Assembly (NCBI GenBank): GCA_018063505.1
Contig: JAGPBF010000004.1
Location: 1 to 60,383 of the forward strand
DNA from: Rhodoferax sp.
GTDB lineage: Bacteria; Pseudomonadota; Gammaproteobacteria; Burkholderiales; Burkholderiaceae_C
DNA: 60,383 nt
Direction of reading: 5' to 3'
Both the position numbers and the translations under genes were made by a program. This document shows, one piece after another, positions 42,176 through 50,883 of this stretch; within the stretch, counting starts at the first letter, position 1; the number at the start of each line of letters is the position of its first letter. The notes beneath the pieces were generated by a model, which was given only the letters and a program-made list of their open reading frames with translations, did not search any database and had not been told where the DNA came from.

Positions 42176-42181
42176 TACAAT
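42176..42181 (+). promoter_or_regulatory. Candidate -10 element of tRNA-Leu
   Basis: TACAAT ends 17 bases upstream of the mature tRNA 5' end, with a poor -35 (CTGGAA at 42154-42159). It lies within the region where rnr must start on the other strand. Confidence 0.45.
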
Positions 42182-42198
42182 CTCCTCTTTCCTGAAAT

Positions 42199-42283
<85 letters not shown>

Positions 42284-42298
42284 AATGGTTGGTCAATG

Positions 42299-42330
42299 AA
42301 AGCCGCTGCACTCGCAGCGGCTTTCGCTTT
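42299..42330 (+). terminator. First hairpin after tRNA-Leu
   Basis: AAAGCCGCTGC and GCAGCGGCTTT form an 11-bp stem around ACTC, followed by CGCTTTT. The A-rich 5' side means it may also terminate rimO-direction transcripts before they enter the tRNA antisense. Confidence 0.75.
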
Positions 42331-42334
42331 TAAG

Positions 42335-42364
42335 GCCGCTGCAGTTGCAGCGGCTTTTGTTTTT
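42335..42364 (+). terminator. Second hairpin after tRNA-Leu
   Basis: GCCGCTGCA and TGCAGCGGC form a 9-bp stem with a 2-base centre, followed by TTTTGTTTTTG. It is nearly the same stem as the first, suggesting a local duplication of the terminator. Confidence 0.8.
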
Positions 42365-42373
42365 GTGGCGCGT

Positions 42374-43780
42374 TTATACAGGGATGGCGACAAGGTCATG
42401 TCCTTGCGTATCGACGATCCTGGCACGTGTGAAATCACCGACCTTGAAAGTCTTGCTGGCCTTCTGTGGCGGCAACAGACGTACGATGCCATCGATCTCG
42501 GGCGCGTCCGCATAACTGCGGCCGGTGCCACCGCGACGCCCCATGGCCGGTGCTGAATCCACCAGCACCTGCATGGTCGCACCGATGCGGCGCCTCAGGC
42601 GCTCGATCGACACCTGTTCGGCCACCTTCATGAAACGCGCCTGGCGCTCTTCGCGCACTTCCTTCGGCAACATGCCTTCGATGCTGTTGGCCACGGCCCC
42701 TTCGACCGGACTGTAGGCAAAACAACCGGCACGGTCGATCTGGGCCTCCTGCATGAAATCGAGCAAATGCTGGAACTCCGACTCGGTCTCCCCGGGAAAC
42801 CCGGCAATGAAGGTGCTGCGAATCACGATCTCCGGGCAATCTGCACGCCACTGCTGAATGCGTTCCAGATTTTTCTCGCCGCTGGCCGGACGTTTCATGC
42901 GTTTGAGCACGTCCGGATGGCTGTGTTGCAGCGGCACGTCAAGGTAGGGAAGGATTCGTCCGCTGGCCATCAGCGGGATCACGCCATCCACACTGGGGTA
43001 CGGATACACATAATGCAAACGCACCCACGCACCATAGGGCTCGGCCAGATCACCCAGCGCCTGCACCAGATCGAGCATCCGGGTCTTGACCGGCTTGCCG
43101 TCCCAGAAGCCGGTGCGGTACTTCACATCGACACCATAGGCCGACGTATCCTGGCTGATCACCAGCAGTTCCTTGACGCCGCCTTCGAACAGCGCACGCG
43201 CATCGTTCAAAACGTCACCGATCGGCCGCGACACCAGGTCACCGCGCATCGACGGAATGATGCAGAAGGTACAGCGGTGATTGCAGCCCTCGCTGATCTT
43301 CAGATACGCATAATGGCGAGGCGTCAGCTTGATGCCGGCGACACCAAATGCGTTTGGAATCAGATCGACAAACGGATCGTGCGGCCGGGGCAGGTTCGCG
43401 TGCACCGCATCCATGACTTCCTGCGTCGCATGCGGACCGGTCACAGCCAGCACCTTGGGATGGATCTGGCGCACCAGGTTGCCGCCATCGGCGCCGGACT
43501 TGGCGCCCAGGCAACCGGTGACGATCACCCGGCCGTTTTCGGCCAGTGCCTCACCGATAGAGTCCAGGCTTTCACGCACCGCATCATCGATGAATCCGCA
43601 GGTATTGACGATCACCAGGTCGGCGCCGGTCAGCGACTTGGACGTCAGGTAGCCCTCGGCGCTGAGCTGGGTGAGGATCAGTTCTGAATCAGTCAGGGCC
43701 TTGGGGCAACCAAGACTGACGAAACCGACCGTAGGCGCCTTGGTGGCGGTTGAAGATGGGGACGAAATGGCTTCTTGCAT
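42374..43780 (-). CDS. rimO: Ribosomal protein S12 methylthiotransferase RimO
   Basis: 468 residues. RimO is a radical SAM enzyme that thiomethylates Asp88 of ribosomal protein S12. The N-terminal UPF0004 cluster cysteines are at about 25, 61 and 90 ([32 protein letters not shown]), and the radical SAM cluster is [18 protein letters not shown] (Cys166, 170, 173). The C-terminal TRAM domain ends with [20 protein letters not shown]. The start is ATG 43780. It lies 28 bp after phaR on the same strand. Confidence 0.96.
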   Translation of the reverse strand: MQEAISSPSSTATKAPTVGFVSLGCPKALTDSELILTQLSAEGYLTSKSLTGADLVIVNTCGFIDDAVRESLDSIGEALAENGRVIVTGCLGAKSGADGGNLVRQIHPKVLAVTGPHATQEVMDAVHANLPRPHDPFVDLIPNAFGVAGIKLTPRHYAYLKISEGCNHRCTFCIIPSMRGDLVSRPIGDVLNDARALFEGGVKELLVISQDTSAYGVDVKYRTGFWDGKPVKTRMLDLVQALGDLAEPYGAWVRLHYVYPYPSVDGVIPLMASGRILPYLDVPLQHSHPDVLKRMKRPASGEKNLERIQQWRADCPEIVIRSTFIAGFPGETESEFQHLLDFMQEAQIDRAGCFAYSPVEGAVANSIEGMLPKEVREERQARFMKVAEQVSIERLRRRIGATMQVLVDSAPAMGRRGGTGRSYADAPEIDGIVRLLPPQKASKTFKVGDFTRARIVDTQGHDLVAIPV

Positions 43781-43808
43781 CGTAATATTGTCGCGCCCCG
43801 CGGCGGAA

Positions 43809-44342
43809 TCAGCGCTTGAGGCCGAAACTGCTCAGGACCTGTTCGGTCTGTTTCTGCATCTGCTCCTGCAATTGCGTCAGCAGATTCTTGGATTGGTCCA
43901 GATTGGACCCCAGCATGCCCTGCACCATGGGCAGTTGCATGTTCATGAACTGTTTCCAGACGTCGGGCGTCATTTTTTCGGACTGCTCGCCCATGCGTGT
44001 CTGCACGTCCATCAGCGTCTGCATGTTCTTTTCGAGGTAGCCGCCCATGAAGCCCTGCATCGTATGGCCATAGAACCGGATGATGTTGGACAACACCGGC
44101 GCCGTGAACATCGGAGATCCGTTGGCTTCCTGCTCCAGGATGATCTGCAGCAGGATGCTGCGGGTCAGATCTTCGCCGGTCTTGGCATCCACCACCAGAA
44201 ACGGCTCGCCGTCCATGACCAGTTGCCGCACTTCGGTCAAGGTGATGTAGGCCGAACTGTTGGTGTCGTACAGACGCCGGTTCGGGTACTTCTTGATCAC
44301 TCGCCGGTTGTCGCGGTCTGCCTCGGGCTTGGTGCTGCTCAT
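43809..44342 (-). CDS. phaR: Polyhydroxyalkanoate synthesis repressor PhaR
   Basis: 177 residues. PhaR is a DNA-binding protein that also binds PHB granules and controls phasin and PHA genes. The N-terminal DNA-binding domain is [30 protein letters not shown], followed by the PHB accumulation region ([42 protein letters not shown]) and a glutamine-rich C-terminal helix. No phaC, phaA, phaB or phasin gene lies in this window, so its targets are elsewhere. Confidence 0.95.
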   Translation of the reverse strand: MSSTKPEADRDNRRVIKKYPNRRLYDTNSSAYITLTEVRQLVMDGEPFLVVDAKTGEDLTRSILLQIILEQEANGSPMFTAPVLSNIIRFYGHTMQGFMGGYLEKNMQTLMDVQTRMGEQSEKMTPDVWKQFMNMQLPMVQGMLGSNLDQSKNLLTQLQEQMQKQTEQVLSSFGLKR

Positions 44343-44551
44343 TTCGGCGGGTCCTTTGGAACTGTCTCTACGGATGGCTGCGAAGCTTTGTCTGCAACCA
44401 TTCTAGGCAGCACACGCCCGCAGATGCCCCAAGGATTACCCTGAAGGCAACAACGCGCTTCATCGTCGCAAAGGCAGACGGGCTTGCGTCGGCACGACGC
44501 GTGATTGTAAATGCCAGCCGAAACGGCGTCGCACAGAGAACGACCGGCAAT

Positions 44552-44580
44552 GAAAACGGCATCCGAAGATGCCGCCGTTC
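44552..44580 (-). terminator. Putative terminator after tRNA-Val
   Basis: On the minus strand GGCATC, a TTCG tetraloop and GATGCC form a stable stem followed by GTTTTC. It lies 11 bp past the encoded CCA of tRNA-Val. The remaining ~210 bp up to phaR show no gene I can support. Confidence 0.6.
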
Positions 44581-44590
44581 ATCGGTTCCC

Positions 44591-44667
44591 TGGTAGGCGC
44601 GATTGGACTCGAACCAACGACCCCCACCATGTCAAGGTGGTGCTCTAACCAGCTGAGCTACGCGCCT
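44591..44667 (-). tRNA. tRNA-Val (GAC)
   Basis: On the minus strand AGGCGCG pairs with CGCGCCT, the D-arm is GCTCAGCTGGTTAGAGC, the anticodon stem CCACC/GGTGG encloses TTGACAT (anticodon GAC), the T-arm is GTTGGTTCGAGTCCAAT and CCA is encoded, total 77 nt. A TATACT -10-like element at 44688-44693 lies 21 bp upstream. Confidence 0.96.
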
Positions 44668-44787
44668 GGGAATTAACCGAGAGCGCGAGTATAGCAGTAA
44701 CTTTTCGGGCTTTCGCGACGCGTGGGCCATAATCGTCCTGCGGGCCGGCAAGGCCTATTTTCTCCCTCGCACATAGGAAGCACATTC

Positions 44788-45546
44788 ATGGAAATCGCAG
44801 GAAAAGTATTCATCGTGACGGGTGGCGCATCGGGGCTGGGCGAGGGCACGGCGCGCATGCTCGCGGCCCAGGGCGGCAAGGTCGTCATCGCCGACATGCA
44901 GGTCGACAAGGGCGAGGCCATTGCCAAGGAAATCGGCGGCGCATTTGTCAAATGCGACGTGTCGCAAGAGGCCGATGGCCAGGCCGTGGTTGCCAAGGCG
45001 GTCGCCATGGGCAAGCTGATGGGCCTGATCAATTGCGCTGGCATTGCGCCAGCTGAAAAGACCGTGGGCAAGAACGGCGCGCACAACCTTGGCGTTTTCA
45101 GCAAGACGATCACGGTCAACCTGATCGGCAGCTTCAACATGATCCGGCTGGCCGCCGACGCGATGTGCAAGAACGAGCCCGAAAGCACGGGCGAACGTGG
45201 CGTGATGATTTCCACCGCATCGGTGGCGGCCTACGACGGCCAGATCGGCCAGGCGGCATACAGCGCATCCAAGGGTGGCATCGTCGGCATGACGTTACCG
45301 ATCGCACGCGACCTGGCACGCAACGGCATTCGCAACATGACCATCGCCCCCGGCATCTTCGGCACCCCGATGATGTTCGGCATGCCCAAGGAAGTGCAGG
45401 AGTCGCTGGCCGCCAGCGTGCCGTTTCCGTCGCGCCTGGGCACACCGCAAGACTACGCCAAGCTGGCGCGCCACATCATCGAGAACGACATGCTCAATGG
45501 CGAAGTGATCCGGCTCGACGGCGCGATCCGCCTGGCACCACGCTGA
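44788..45546 (+). CDS. SDR, 3-hydroxyacyl-CoA dehydrogenase type II-like
   Basis: 252 residues from ATG 44788 ([20 protein letters not shown]), with AGGAAG upstream. The Asp of IADMQVDKG after the second strand points to NAD+. Active-site blocks are [39 protein letters not shown] and [10 protein letters not shown]. The pattern, especially the G.H.L..F...I.VNLIGTFN-like stretch, resembles HSD10/type II 3-hydroxyacyl-CoA dehydrogenases used in fatty-acid or branched-chain acyl-CoA oxidation. That assignment is by resemblance; the substrate is unproven. Confidence 0.87.
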   Translation: MEIAGKVFIVTGGASGLGEGTARMLAAQGGKVVIADMQVDKGEAIAKEIGGAFVKCDVSQEADGQAVVAKAVAMGKLMGLINCAGIAPAEKTVGKNGAHNLGVFSKTITVNLIGSFNMIRLAADAMCKNEPESTGERGVMISTASVAAYDGQIGQAAYSASKGGIVGMTLPIARDLARNGIRNMTIAPGIFGTPMMFGMPKEVQESLAASVPFPSRLGTPQDYAKLARHIIENDMLNGEVIRLDGAIRLAPR

Positions 45547-45690
45547 ACACCGCGCGTGTCGCGTCGTGTTGACGCCGATGAACAAGCACTTCACCATAAC
45601 CCGCGCAACAATGGGTCTTGATGCGAACAACACGATGCACGCCATGGCCAACCCGGCGGCACGCAGCGCTACCCGATAGACGGAGACCCC

Positions 45691-46086
45691 ATGGCGATCC
45701 TCGGAATGAACCATTTCACCGTCCTGACGGCCGACCTGAGCGCGACACTGGCGTTCTACGGTGACGTACTGGGCCTGCGCAGCGGCAAACGTCCGCCTTT
45801 CAATTTCCCTGGTGCGTGGATGTACAGCGGCGAGACGGCCGTGCTGCACGTGATCGCCGGTCGAGCGCTTCCGGCGGACCCGGCGGGCTTGATCGATCAC
45901 ATGGCGTTTACGGCCAATGGCCTGGTCGACACCGCCGCCAGGCTGCAGCAGCATGGCATCGCGTTCGATCTGCGCCGCCTGGTCGGCGACGGCACCTGGC
46001 AACTGTTCTGCCGCGATCCGGCGGGTGCCCTGGTCGAACTCGATTTTGACGCCAGCGAACCGGCGCCGGCAGGTTTTGGCGCCTGA
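45691..46086 (+). CDS. VOC-family (glyoxalase-like) protein
   Basis: 131 residues with ribosome-binding site GGAGA. One vicinal-oxygen-chelate unit is visible: LGMNHFTVLTADLSATLAFYGDVLGLRSG, then HVIAG, DHMAFTANGLVDTAARLQQHGI and the C-terminal CRDPAGALVELDFD. Candidate metal ligands are the His of MNHF, the His of IDHM and the Glu of VELDF. Activity may be dioxygenase, isomerase or glyoxalase-like. It lies 144 bp downstream of the SDR and 108 bp before ggt, all in one direction. Confidence 0.85.
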   Translation: MAILGMNHFTVLTADLSATLAFYGDVLGLRSGKRPPFNFPGAWMYSGETAVLHVIAGRALPADPAGLIDHMAFTANGLVDTAARLQQHGIAFDLRRLVGDGTWQLFCRDPAGALVELDFDASEPAPAGFGA

Positions 46087-46194
46087 AGATGGCCGGCTTG
46101 TTGCGCCGGGTACGATGCGACAAGCCTCTCATCACCGCACAGCACTGCGGAAAACCCAAGCCCGAATCTCTCTTTTTCCAGAATTGGACGCACC

Positions 46195-48012
46195 ATGACC
46201 TGCAAAATTTCTTATCGCCTGGGTGCCATTGCCCTGGCAGCTCTGCTCACGGCCTGCGCCGGCGGCCCGGGAAGTTTCAACTACACCGTCCCGGATCAGC
46301 CCGAGGGCTCATCGGGCTACACAGAGAAGCCTGGTTGGGCTACACAGAAATTTGCGGTTGCCGCGGCAAATCCGCTGGCCACCGATGCCGGTTACCAGGC
46401 GCTCAAGGCCGGCGGCAGCGCGATCGACGCGGCAATTGCCGTACAGATGGTGCTGGCGCTGGTCGAACCCCAATCCAGCGGCCTGGGCGGTGGCGCCTTC
46501 CTGATCCATTTCGACGGCAAGTCGGTTGAGGCCTACGACGGTCGCGAAACCGCACCGGCCGCTGCCGATGAAAAGCTGTTCCTGGGCACCGACGGCAAGC
46601 CCTTGCCTTTTTACGACGCCGTCGTCGGCGGCCGGTCGGTTGGCGTGCCTGGCACGGTGCGCATGCTCGAACTGGCCCACCAGCAACACGGCAAACTGCC
46701 CTGGGCACGGCTGTTCGAACCCGCCATCACGCTGGCCGAGGGCGGCTTCAAGGTCAGCGCCCGGCTGAGCAGCCTGCTGGCCAGCGAAAAATACCTGCGC
46801 AACGATCCGGTTGCTGCCGCCTACTTCTACCGCCCGGACGGGAGCCCCCGTGCGGTCGGCGAAACATTGCGCAACCCGGCGCTGGCCCAGGTGTTGCGCC
46901 GCATTGCCAATGAGGGTTCCAAGGCTTTGCTCGAAGGTGATATCGCCAAGTCCATCGTCGACAAGGTACAAGGCCACCCGACCAATCCGGGCAAGCTGAG
47001 CACGCAGGATCTGGCAGGCTACAAGGCCATCAAGCGTGACCCGCTGTGTTTCGACTATCGCGCCAACGCGCGTGATTTCCGCATCTGTGGCATGCCACCG
47101 CCAAGTTCTGGCGCACTGGCCATTGGCCAGATCCTGGGCATCCTGGGCGACACCAAGGCAGGCACGTTGCCGCTGCAAGATGGCCAACCCTCGGCCGACT
47201 GGCTGCACCTGTATACCGAAGCCTCGCGGCTGGCATTTGCCGACCGGGCCTTGTATGTGGCCGACCCCGCATTCATCCAGGCGCCCGGCGGCAACTGGAT
47301 GAACATGCTGGCACCCGCCTACCTGGCGCAACGCGCCGGACTGATCGATCCGGCGCCAGGTGCCCAGAGCATGAAAACCGCCAGGCCGGGGTCACCCGCC
47401 GGTGTCAAGACCTCGATGGCCCCCATGCCTGCACAGATCGAATACGGAACGTCGCACATCTCCATCGTCGACGCTTCCGGTCAGGCCATTGCCATGACGA
47501 CGACCATCGAAGATGGCTTCGGATCGCGGCAGATGGTTCGCGGCTTTCTGCTCAACAACGAGTTGACCGATTTCAGCTTCGCACCGGCCGACGCCACCGG
47601 CGCCCCCATCGCCAATCGCGTGGAGGCAGGCAAGCGACCGCGCTCGTCGATGGCGCCCACACTGGTGTTCGACAAGGCCAGCGGCGAATTGCTGATGAGT
47701 GCCGGCAGCCCGGGCGGCGCGCTGATCATCCATTACACCGCCAAGACCCTGTACGGCGTGCTCAACTGGGGCATGCTGCCGCAGCAGGCGATCAATCTGC
47801 CCAACTTCGCCTCGCTCAATGGCCCGACCGTGCTGGAAGAGCAGCGTTTTCCGCCAGCCACGGTCGACGCACTCAAGGCGCGCGGCCACGAAGTGCGTGA
47901 AGTCAACATGACCAGCGGCCTGCAGGCCATCACGCGTGGGCAGGCGCATGGCAAGGCGGTGTGGCTCGGCGGCGCCGACCCGCGCCGCGAGGGCGTCGTG
48001 ATGGGCGACTAG
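46195..48012 (+). CDS. ggt: Gamma-glutamyltransferase, probable lipoprotein
   Basis: 605 residues. GGT hydrolyses or transfers the gamma-glutamyl group of glutathione in the periplasm. The N-terminus ALAALLTACAGG has a lipobox with Cys at about 21, so it may be membrane-anchored rather than soluble. The large subunit has VQMVLALVEPQSSGLGGGAFLIHFD and the Arg of GRETAPAAAD. The autoprocessing nucleophile is Thr419 in EYGTSHISIVD; the small subunit then has GFGSRQMVRGFLLNNELTDF, RPRSSMAPT and SAGSPGG for the substrate. It is convergent with the acyl-CoA ligase. Confidence 0.95.
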   Translation: MTCKISYRLGAIALAALLTACAGGPGSFNYTVPDQPEGSSGYTEKPGWATQKFAVAAANPLATDAGYQALKAGGSAIDAAIAVQMVLALVEPQSSGLGGGAFLIHFDGKSVEAYDGRETAPAAADEKLFLGTDGKPLPFYDAVVGGRSVGVPGTVRMLELAHQQHGKLPWARLFEPAITLAEGGFKVSARLSSLLASEKYLRNDPVAAAYFYRPDGSPRAVGETLRNPALAQVLRRIANEGSKALLEGDIAKSIVDKVQGHPTNPGKLSTQDLAGYKAIKRDPLCFDYRANARDFRICGMPPPSSGALAIGQILGILGDTKAGTLPLQDGQPSADWLHLYTEASRLAFADRALYVADPAFIQAPGGNWMNMLAPAYLAQRAGLIDPAPGAQSMKTARPGSPAGVKTSMAPMPAQIEYGTSHISIVDASGQAIAMTTTIEDGFGSRQMVRGFLLNNELTDFSFAPADATGAPIANRVEAGKRPRSSMAPTLVFDKASGELLMSAGSPGGALIIHYTAKTLYGVLNWGMLPQQAINLPNFASLNGPTVLEEQRFPPATVDALKARGHEVREVNMTSGLQAITRGQAHGKAVWLGGADPRREGVVMGD

Positions 48013-48049
48013 CGCCAGCATTGGCAACGCTGGCAGCTTCGCCCGGGCG

Positions 48050-49696
48050 CTACACGTCGATCGCCTGGGCCGAACCAGCCTGCAGGCGCAATTCGAACTT
48101 CTGGATCTTGCCGGTCGCGGTCTTGGGCAGTTCGCCGAACACCACGGCCCGCGGTACCTTGAAACCGGCCAGGTGCTGCTTGCAATGCTCGACCACTTCC
48201 CGGGCCGTCAGTTGCGAGTTGGCCTTGAGTTCGACAAACGCACACGGCGTCTCGCCCCAGCGCGCATCGGGCTTGGCCACCACGGCCGCGGCCAGCACGG
48301 CGGGATGGCGGTACAACACGTCCTCGACTTCGATCGACGAGATGTTCTCGCCGCCCGAGATGATGATGTCCTTGCTGCGATCCTTGATCTTCATGTAACC
48401 GTCGGGATACATCACGGCCAGATCACCACTGTGGAACCAGCCGCCGGCAAACGCCTCTTGCGTGGCCTTGGGATTCTTCAGGTATCCCTTCATCGCGATA
48501 TTGCCGCGGAACATGATCTCGCCCATCGTTTCGCCGTCCTGTGGCACCGGCTCCATGGTGCTCGCGTCCAGCACCCGCACGTCGCGCTCCAGGTGGTAAC
48601 GCACGCCCTGGCGCGCATTCAGGCGGGCCCGCTCGCCAATGTCCAGCGCATCCCATTTCGGATCGCGTGCGCAGACTGTCGCAGGGCCATAGACCTCGGT
48701 CAGGCCATAGACATGGGTCAGGTCAAAACCCATGCCCTCCATGCCTTCGATCATCGAGGCCGGTGGCGCTGCGCCCGCCACCATCGCCTTGATACCTGCC
48801 GGCAAACCCTGCTTCATCTGCTGCGGTGCATTGACCAGCAATCCGTGGACGATGGGCGCACCGCAATAGTGACTCACGCCATGGGTGCGCATGGCCTCGA
48901 AGATCGCCAGCGGATCGACCTTGCGCAGACATACATTGACGCCGGCACGTGCGGCGATGGTCCACGGAAAACACCAGCCATTGCAATGAAACATCGGCAA
49001 GGTCCACAGGTAGACCGGATGTTTGGCCATGTCCCATTCCAGGATGTTGGAGATTGCGTTGAGCGCCGCACCCCGGTGGTGGTAGACCACGCCCTTGGGA
49101 TTGCCAGTGGTGCCACTGGTGTAGTTCAGCGCTATCGCATCCCATTCGTCGCCCGGCAATTGCCAGGCAAACGCCGGATCGCCCCGGCCCAGAAAGTCCT
49201 CGTATTCGAGGCTGCCAATGGCCGGCCCCGGCCCATAGACCGCATCGGACACATCGATGACCAGCAGTGGCGTCGTGTTCTGGCGCATGCCGATGGCCTG
49301 CGCCATCACGGCGGCGAACTCGGTATCGACCAGCACTACGCGCGCTTCGCCATGGTCGAGCATGAATGCGATCGAGGGCGCATCGAGCCGGGTATTGAGT
49401 GCATTGAGCACCGCTCCGGCCATCGGCACGCCGAAATGCGCCTCGACCATGGGCGGGGTGTTGGGCAGCATCGCCGCAACCGTATGCCCTTTGCCGATGC
49501 CATGGCGTGCCAGGGCGCTGGCCAATTGCCGGCACCGCCGATAGACGTCGGCCCAGTTGCGGCGCAGATCGCCATGTACGATGGCCAGCCGGTCGGGGTA
49601 GACCTCGGCGGTACGTTCGATGAACGACAGCGGCGTGATCGCTGCGAAGTTCGCCGCGTTGCGTTCCAGATCCTGGTCGAAAATTCCATTGCCCAT
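48050..49696 (-). CDS. AMP-dependent acyl-CoA ligase (DmdB-like)
   Basis: 548 residues from ATG 49696, with GAGGAG upstream; a start at 49807 is rejected. The ANL superfamily motifs are all present: YTSGTTGNPKGVVYHH (P-loop), GLTEVYGP, GGWFHSGDLAVMYPDGYMKIKDRSKD and the C-terminal PKTATGKIQKFELR with the catalytic Lys. The sequence resembles 3-(methylthio)propionyl-CoA ligase DmdB and medium-chain fatty acyl-CoA ligases; the acid used is not resolved. It is divergent from the Ldh-family gene over an 89-bp region with a GAGC-N7-GCTC inverted repeat at 49752-49766. Confidence 0.9.
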   Translation of the reverse strand: MGNGIFDQDLERNAANFAAITPLSFIERTAEVYPDRLAIVHGDLRRNWADVYRRCRQLASALARHGIGKGHTVAAMLPNTPPMVEAHFGVPMAGAVLNALNTRLDAPSIAFMLDHGEARVVLVDTEFAAVMAQAIGMRQNTTPLLVIDVSDAVYGPGPAIGSLEYEDFLGRGDPAFAWQLPGDEWDAIALNYTSGTTGNPKGVVYHHRGAALNAISNILEWDMAKHPVYLWTLPMFHCNGWCFPWTIAARAGVNVCLRKVDPLAIFEAMRTHGVSHYCGAPIVHGLLVNAPQQMKQGLPAGIKAMVAGAAPPASMIEGMEGMGFDLTHVYGLTEVYGPATVCARDPKWDALDIGERARLNARQGVRYHLERDVRVLDASTMEPVPQDGETMGEIMFRGNIAMKGYLKNPKATQEAFAGGWFHSGDLAVMYPDGYMKIKDRSKDIIISGGENISSIEVEDVLYRHPAVLAAAVVAKPDARWGETPCAFVELKANSQLTAREVVEHCKQHLAGFKVPRAVVFGELPKTATGKIQKFELRLQAGSAQAIDV

Positions 49697-49785
49697 CGGT
49701 CGTCTCCTCAGGCCCGTCGTGTGGCCACCCGCAAGTGGTCTGGCATCATTAGAGCAAATTTCGCTCCAACTTCCCAAGGCATTCC

Positions 49786-50838
49786 ATGACACGTCGATAC
49801 AGCGCACAGGCGCTCCAGAAAATGGCCTGCGATCTGCTCACCGCCGCCGGACTCGAAACCGCACCCGCCATCAGCGTCGCACGCACCTTGTGTGATGGTG
49901 ACCTGCTTGGCCACGACACCCATGGACTGGGACTGCTGGCACCGTATCTGCGCGAAATCGAACAAGGTCGAATGGCCTGCAGCGGCATGCCGCAGGAGGT
50001 CAATGCGAAACCCGCTGCGATGTTGTGGGACGGCAATCGCCTGCCCGGCCCCTGGCTGATGGAACTGGCGCTTGACCGGATGATCCCGGCCGCACGCGAG
50101 TTCGGCCTGGCCTCCATGGTGATCCGGCGCAGCCACCATATCGCCTGCCTGGCGGTCTATCTGATGCGGGTGGCCGAGGAAGGCATGCTGGGAATCGTCG
50201 CCTGCTCCGACCCCAATACCGCAAGCGTGGCGCCATTCGGCGGCACCCGGGCCGTCATGACTCCGAACCCGATCGCGATCGGTTTCCCCACCTCCAGTGG
50301 TCCGGTACTGATCGACATCTCGGCATCGATCACCACCAATGGCATGAGCAATCGCAAGGCCGCGGCCGGCGAGACTTTCGCAGAGCCTTGGCTGATGGAC
50401 GCCCAGGGCAACCCGACCAACGACCCTGCGGTGCTGGCACAGGACCCGCCCGGCACCATCCTGCCGATTGGCGGGCTCAGCTACGGCCACAAGGGTTACG
50501 GACTGGGCCTGACGGTCGAGGCACTGACGGCCGCCCTGGCCGGCCATGGCCGCGCCGACCCGCGCGAGGGCTGGGGCGCCACGGTGTCCATCACGATCCA
50601 CGATCCGGACGCTTATGGCGGTGTTGATGCTTTCCTGCGCCAGACCGACTGGCTGGCCAATGCCTGCAAGGACAACCCACCGCGGCCCGGCGCCCCGGCG
50701 GTGCGTTTGCCCGGCCAGGGCGGCATGTTGCGGCGCTCGCAGCAACTGCGCGAGGGCGTGGCCCTGCACCCCAGCATCGCGCCGATGCTGGCTCCGTTTT
50801 GCGACAAGTACGCGTGTCCTTTCCCCGCCGCCCTGTAA
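49786..50838 (+). CDS. Ldh-family (malate/L-lactate dehydrogenase type) oxidoreductase
   Basis: 350 residues. The type-2 malate/lactate dehydrogenase fold is seen in GDLLGHDTHGLGLLAPYL with the catalytic His, VIRRSHHIACLAVY, VACSDPNTASVAPFGGTRAVMTPNPIAIGFP, MSNRKAAAGE and GGLSYGHKGYGLGLTVEALTAAL. Members reduce 2-oxo acids such as oxaloacetate, 2-oxoglutarate, ureidoglycolate or sulfolactate with NAD(P)H. The substrate is not resolved. It sits directly before dnaG, where many relatives have rpsU and a gatB-like gene. Confidence 0.88.
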   Translation: MTRRYSAQALQKMACDLLTAAGLETAPAISVARTLCDGDLLGHDTHGLGLLAPYLREIEQGRMACSGMPQEVNAKPAAMLWDGNRLPGPWLMELALDRMIPAAREFGLASMVIRRSHHIACLAVYLMRVAEEGMLGIVACSDPNTASVAPFGGTRAVMTPNPIAIGFPTSSGPVLIDISASITTNGMSNRKAAAGETFAEPWLMDAQGNPTNDPAVLAQDPPGTILPIGGLSYGHKGYGLGLTVEALTAALAGHGRADPREGWGATVSITIHDPDAYGGVDAFLRQTDWLANACKDNPPRPGAPAVRLPGQGGMLRRSQQLREGVALHPSIAPMLAPFCDKYACPFPAAL

Positions 50839-50883
50839 TCGATCGTCTGCGCGCCGACTCGGCGACGCGCGGACAATGACACC

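Noticed and set aside
44368-44562. 64-codon minus-strand frame before phaR
   Set aside because: It overlaps the likely terminator of tRNA-Val and the promoter region of phaR and has no ribosome-binding site or motif.
48014-48034. GCCAGC/GCTGGC hairpin between ggt and the acyl-CoA ligase gene
   Set aside because: A 6-bp stem with a 9-base loop and no T-run on either side; too weak to call a terminator.
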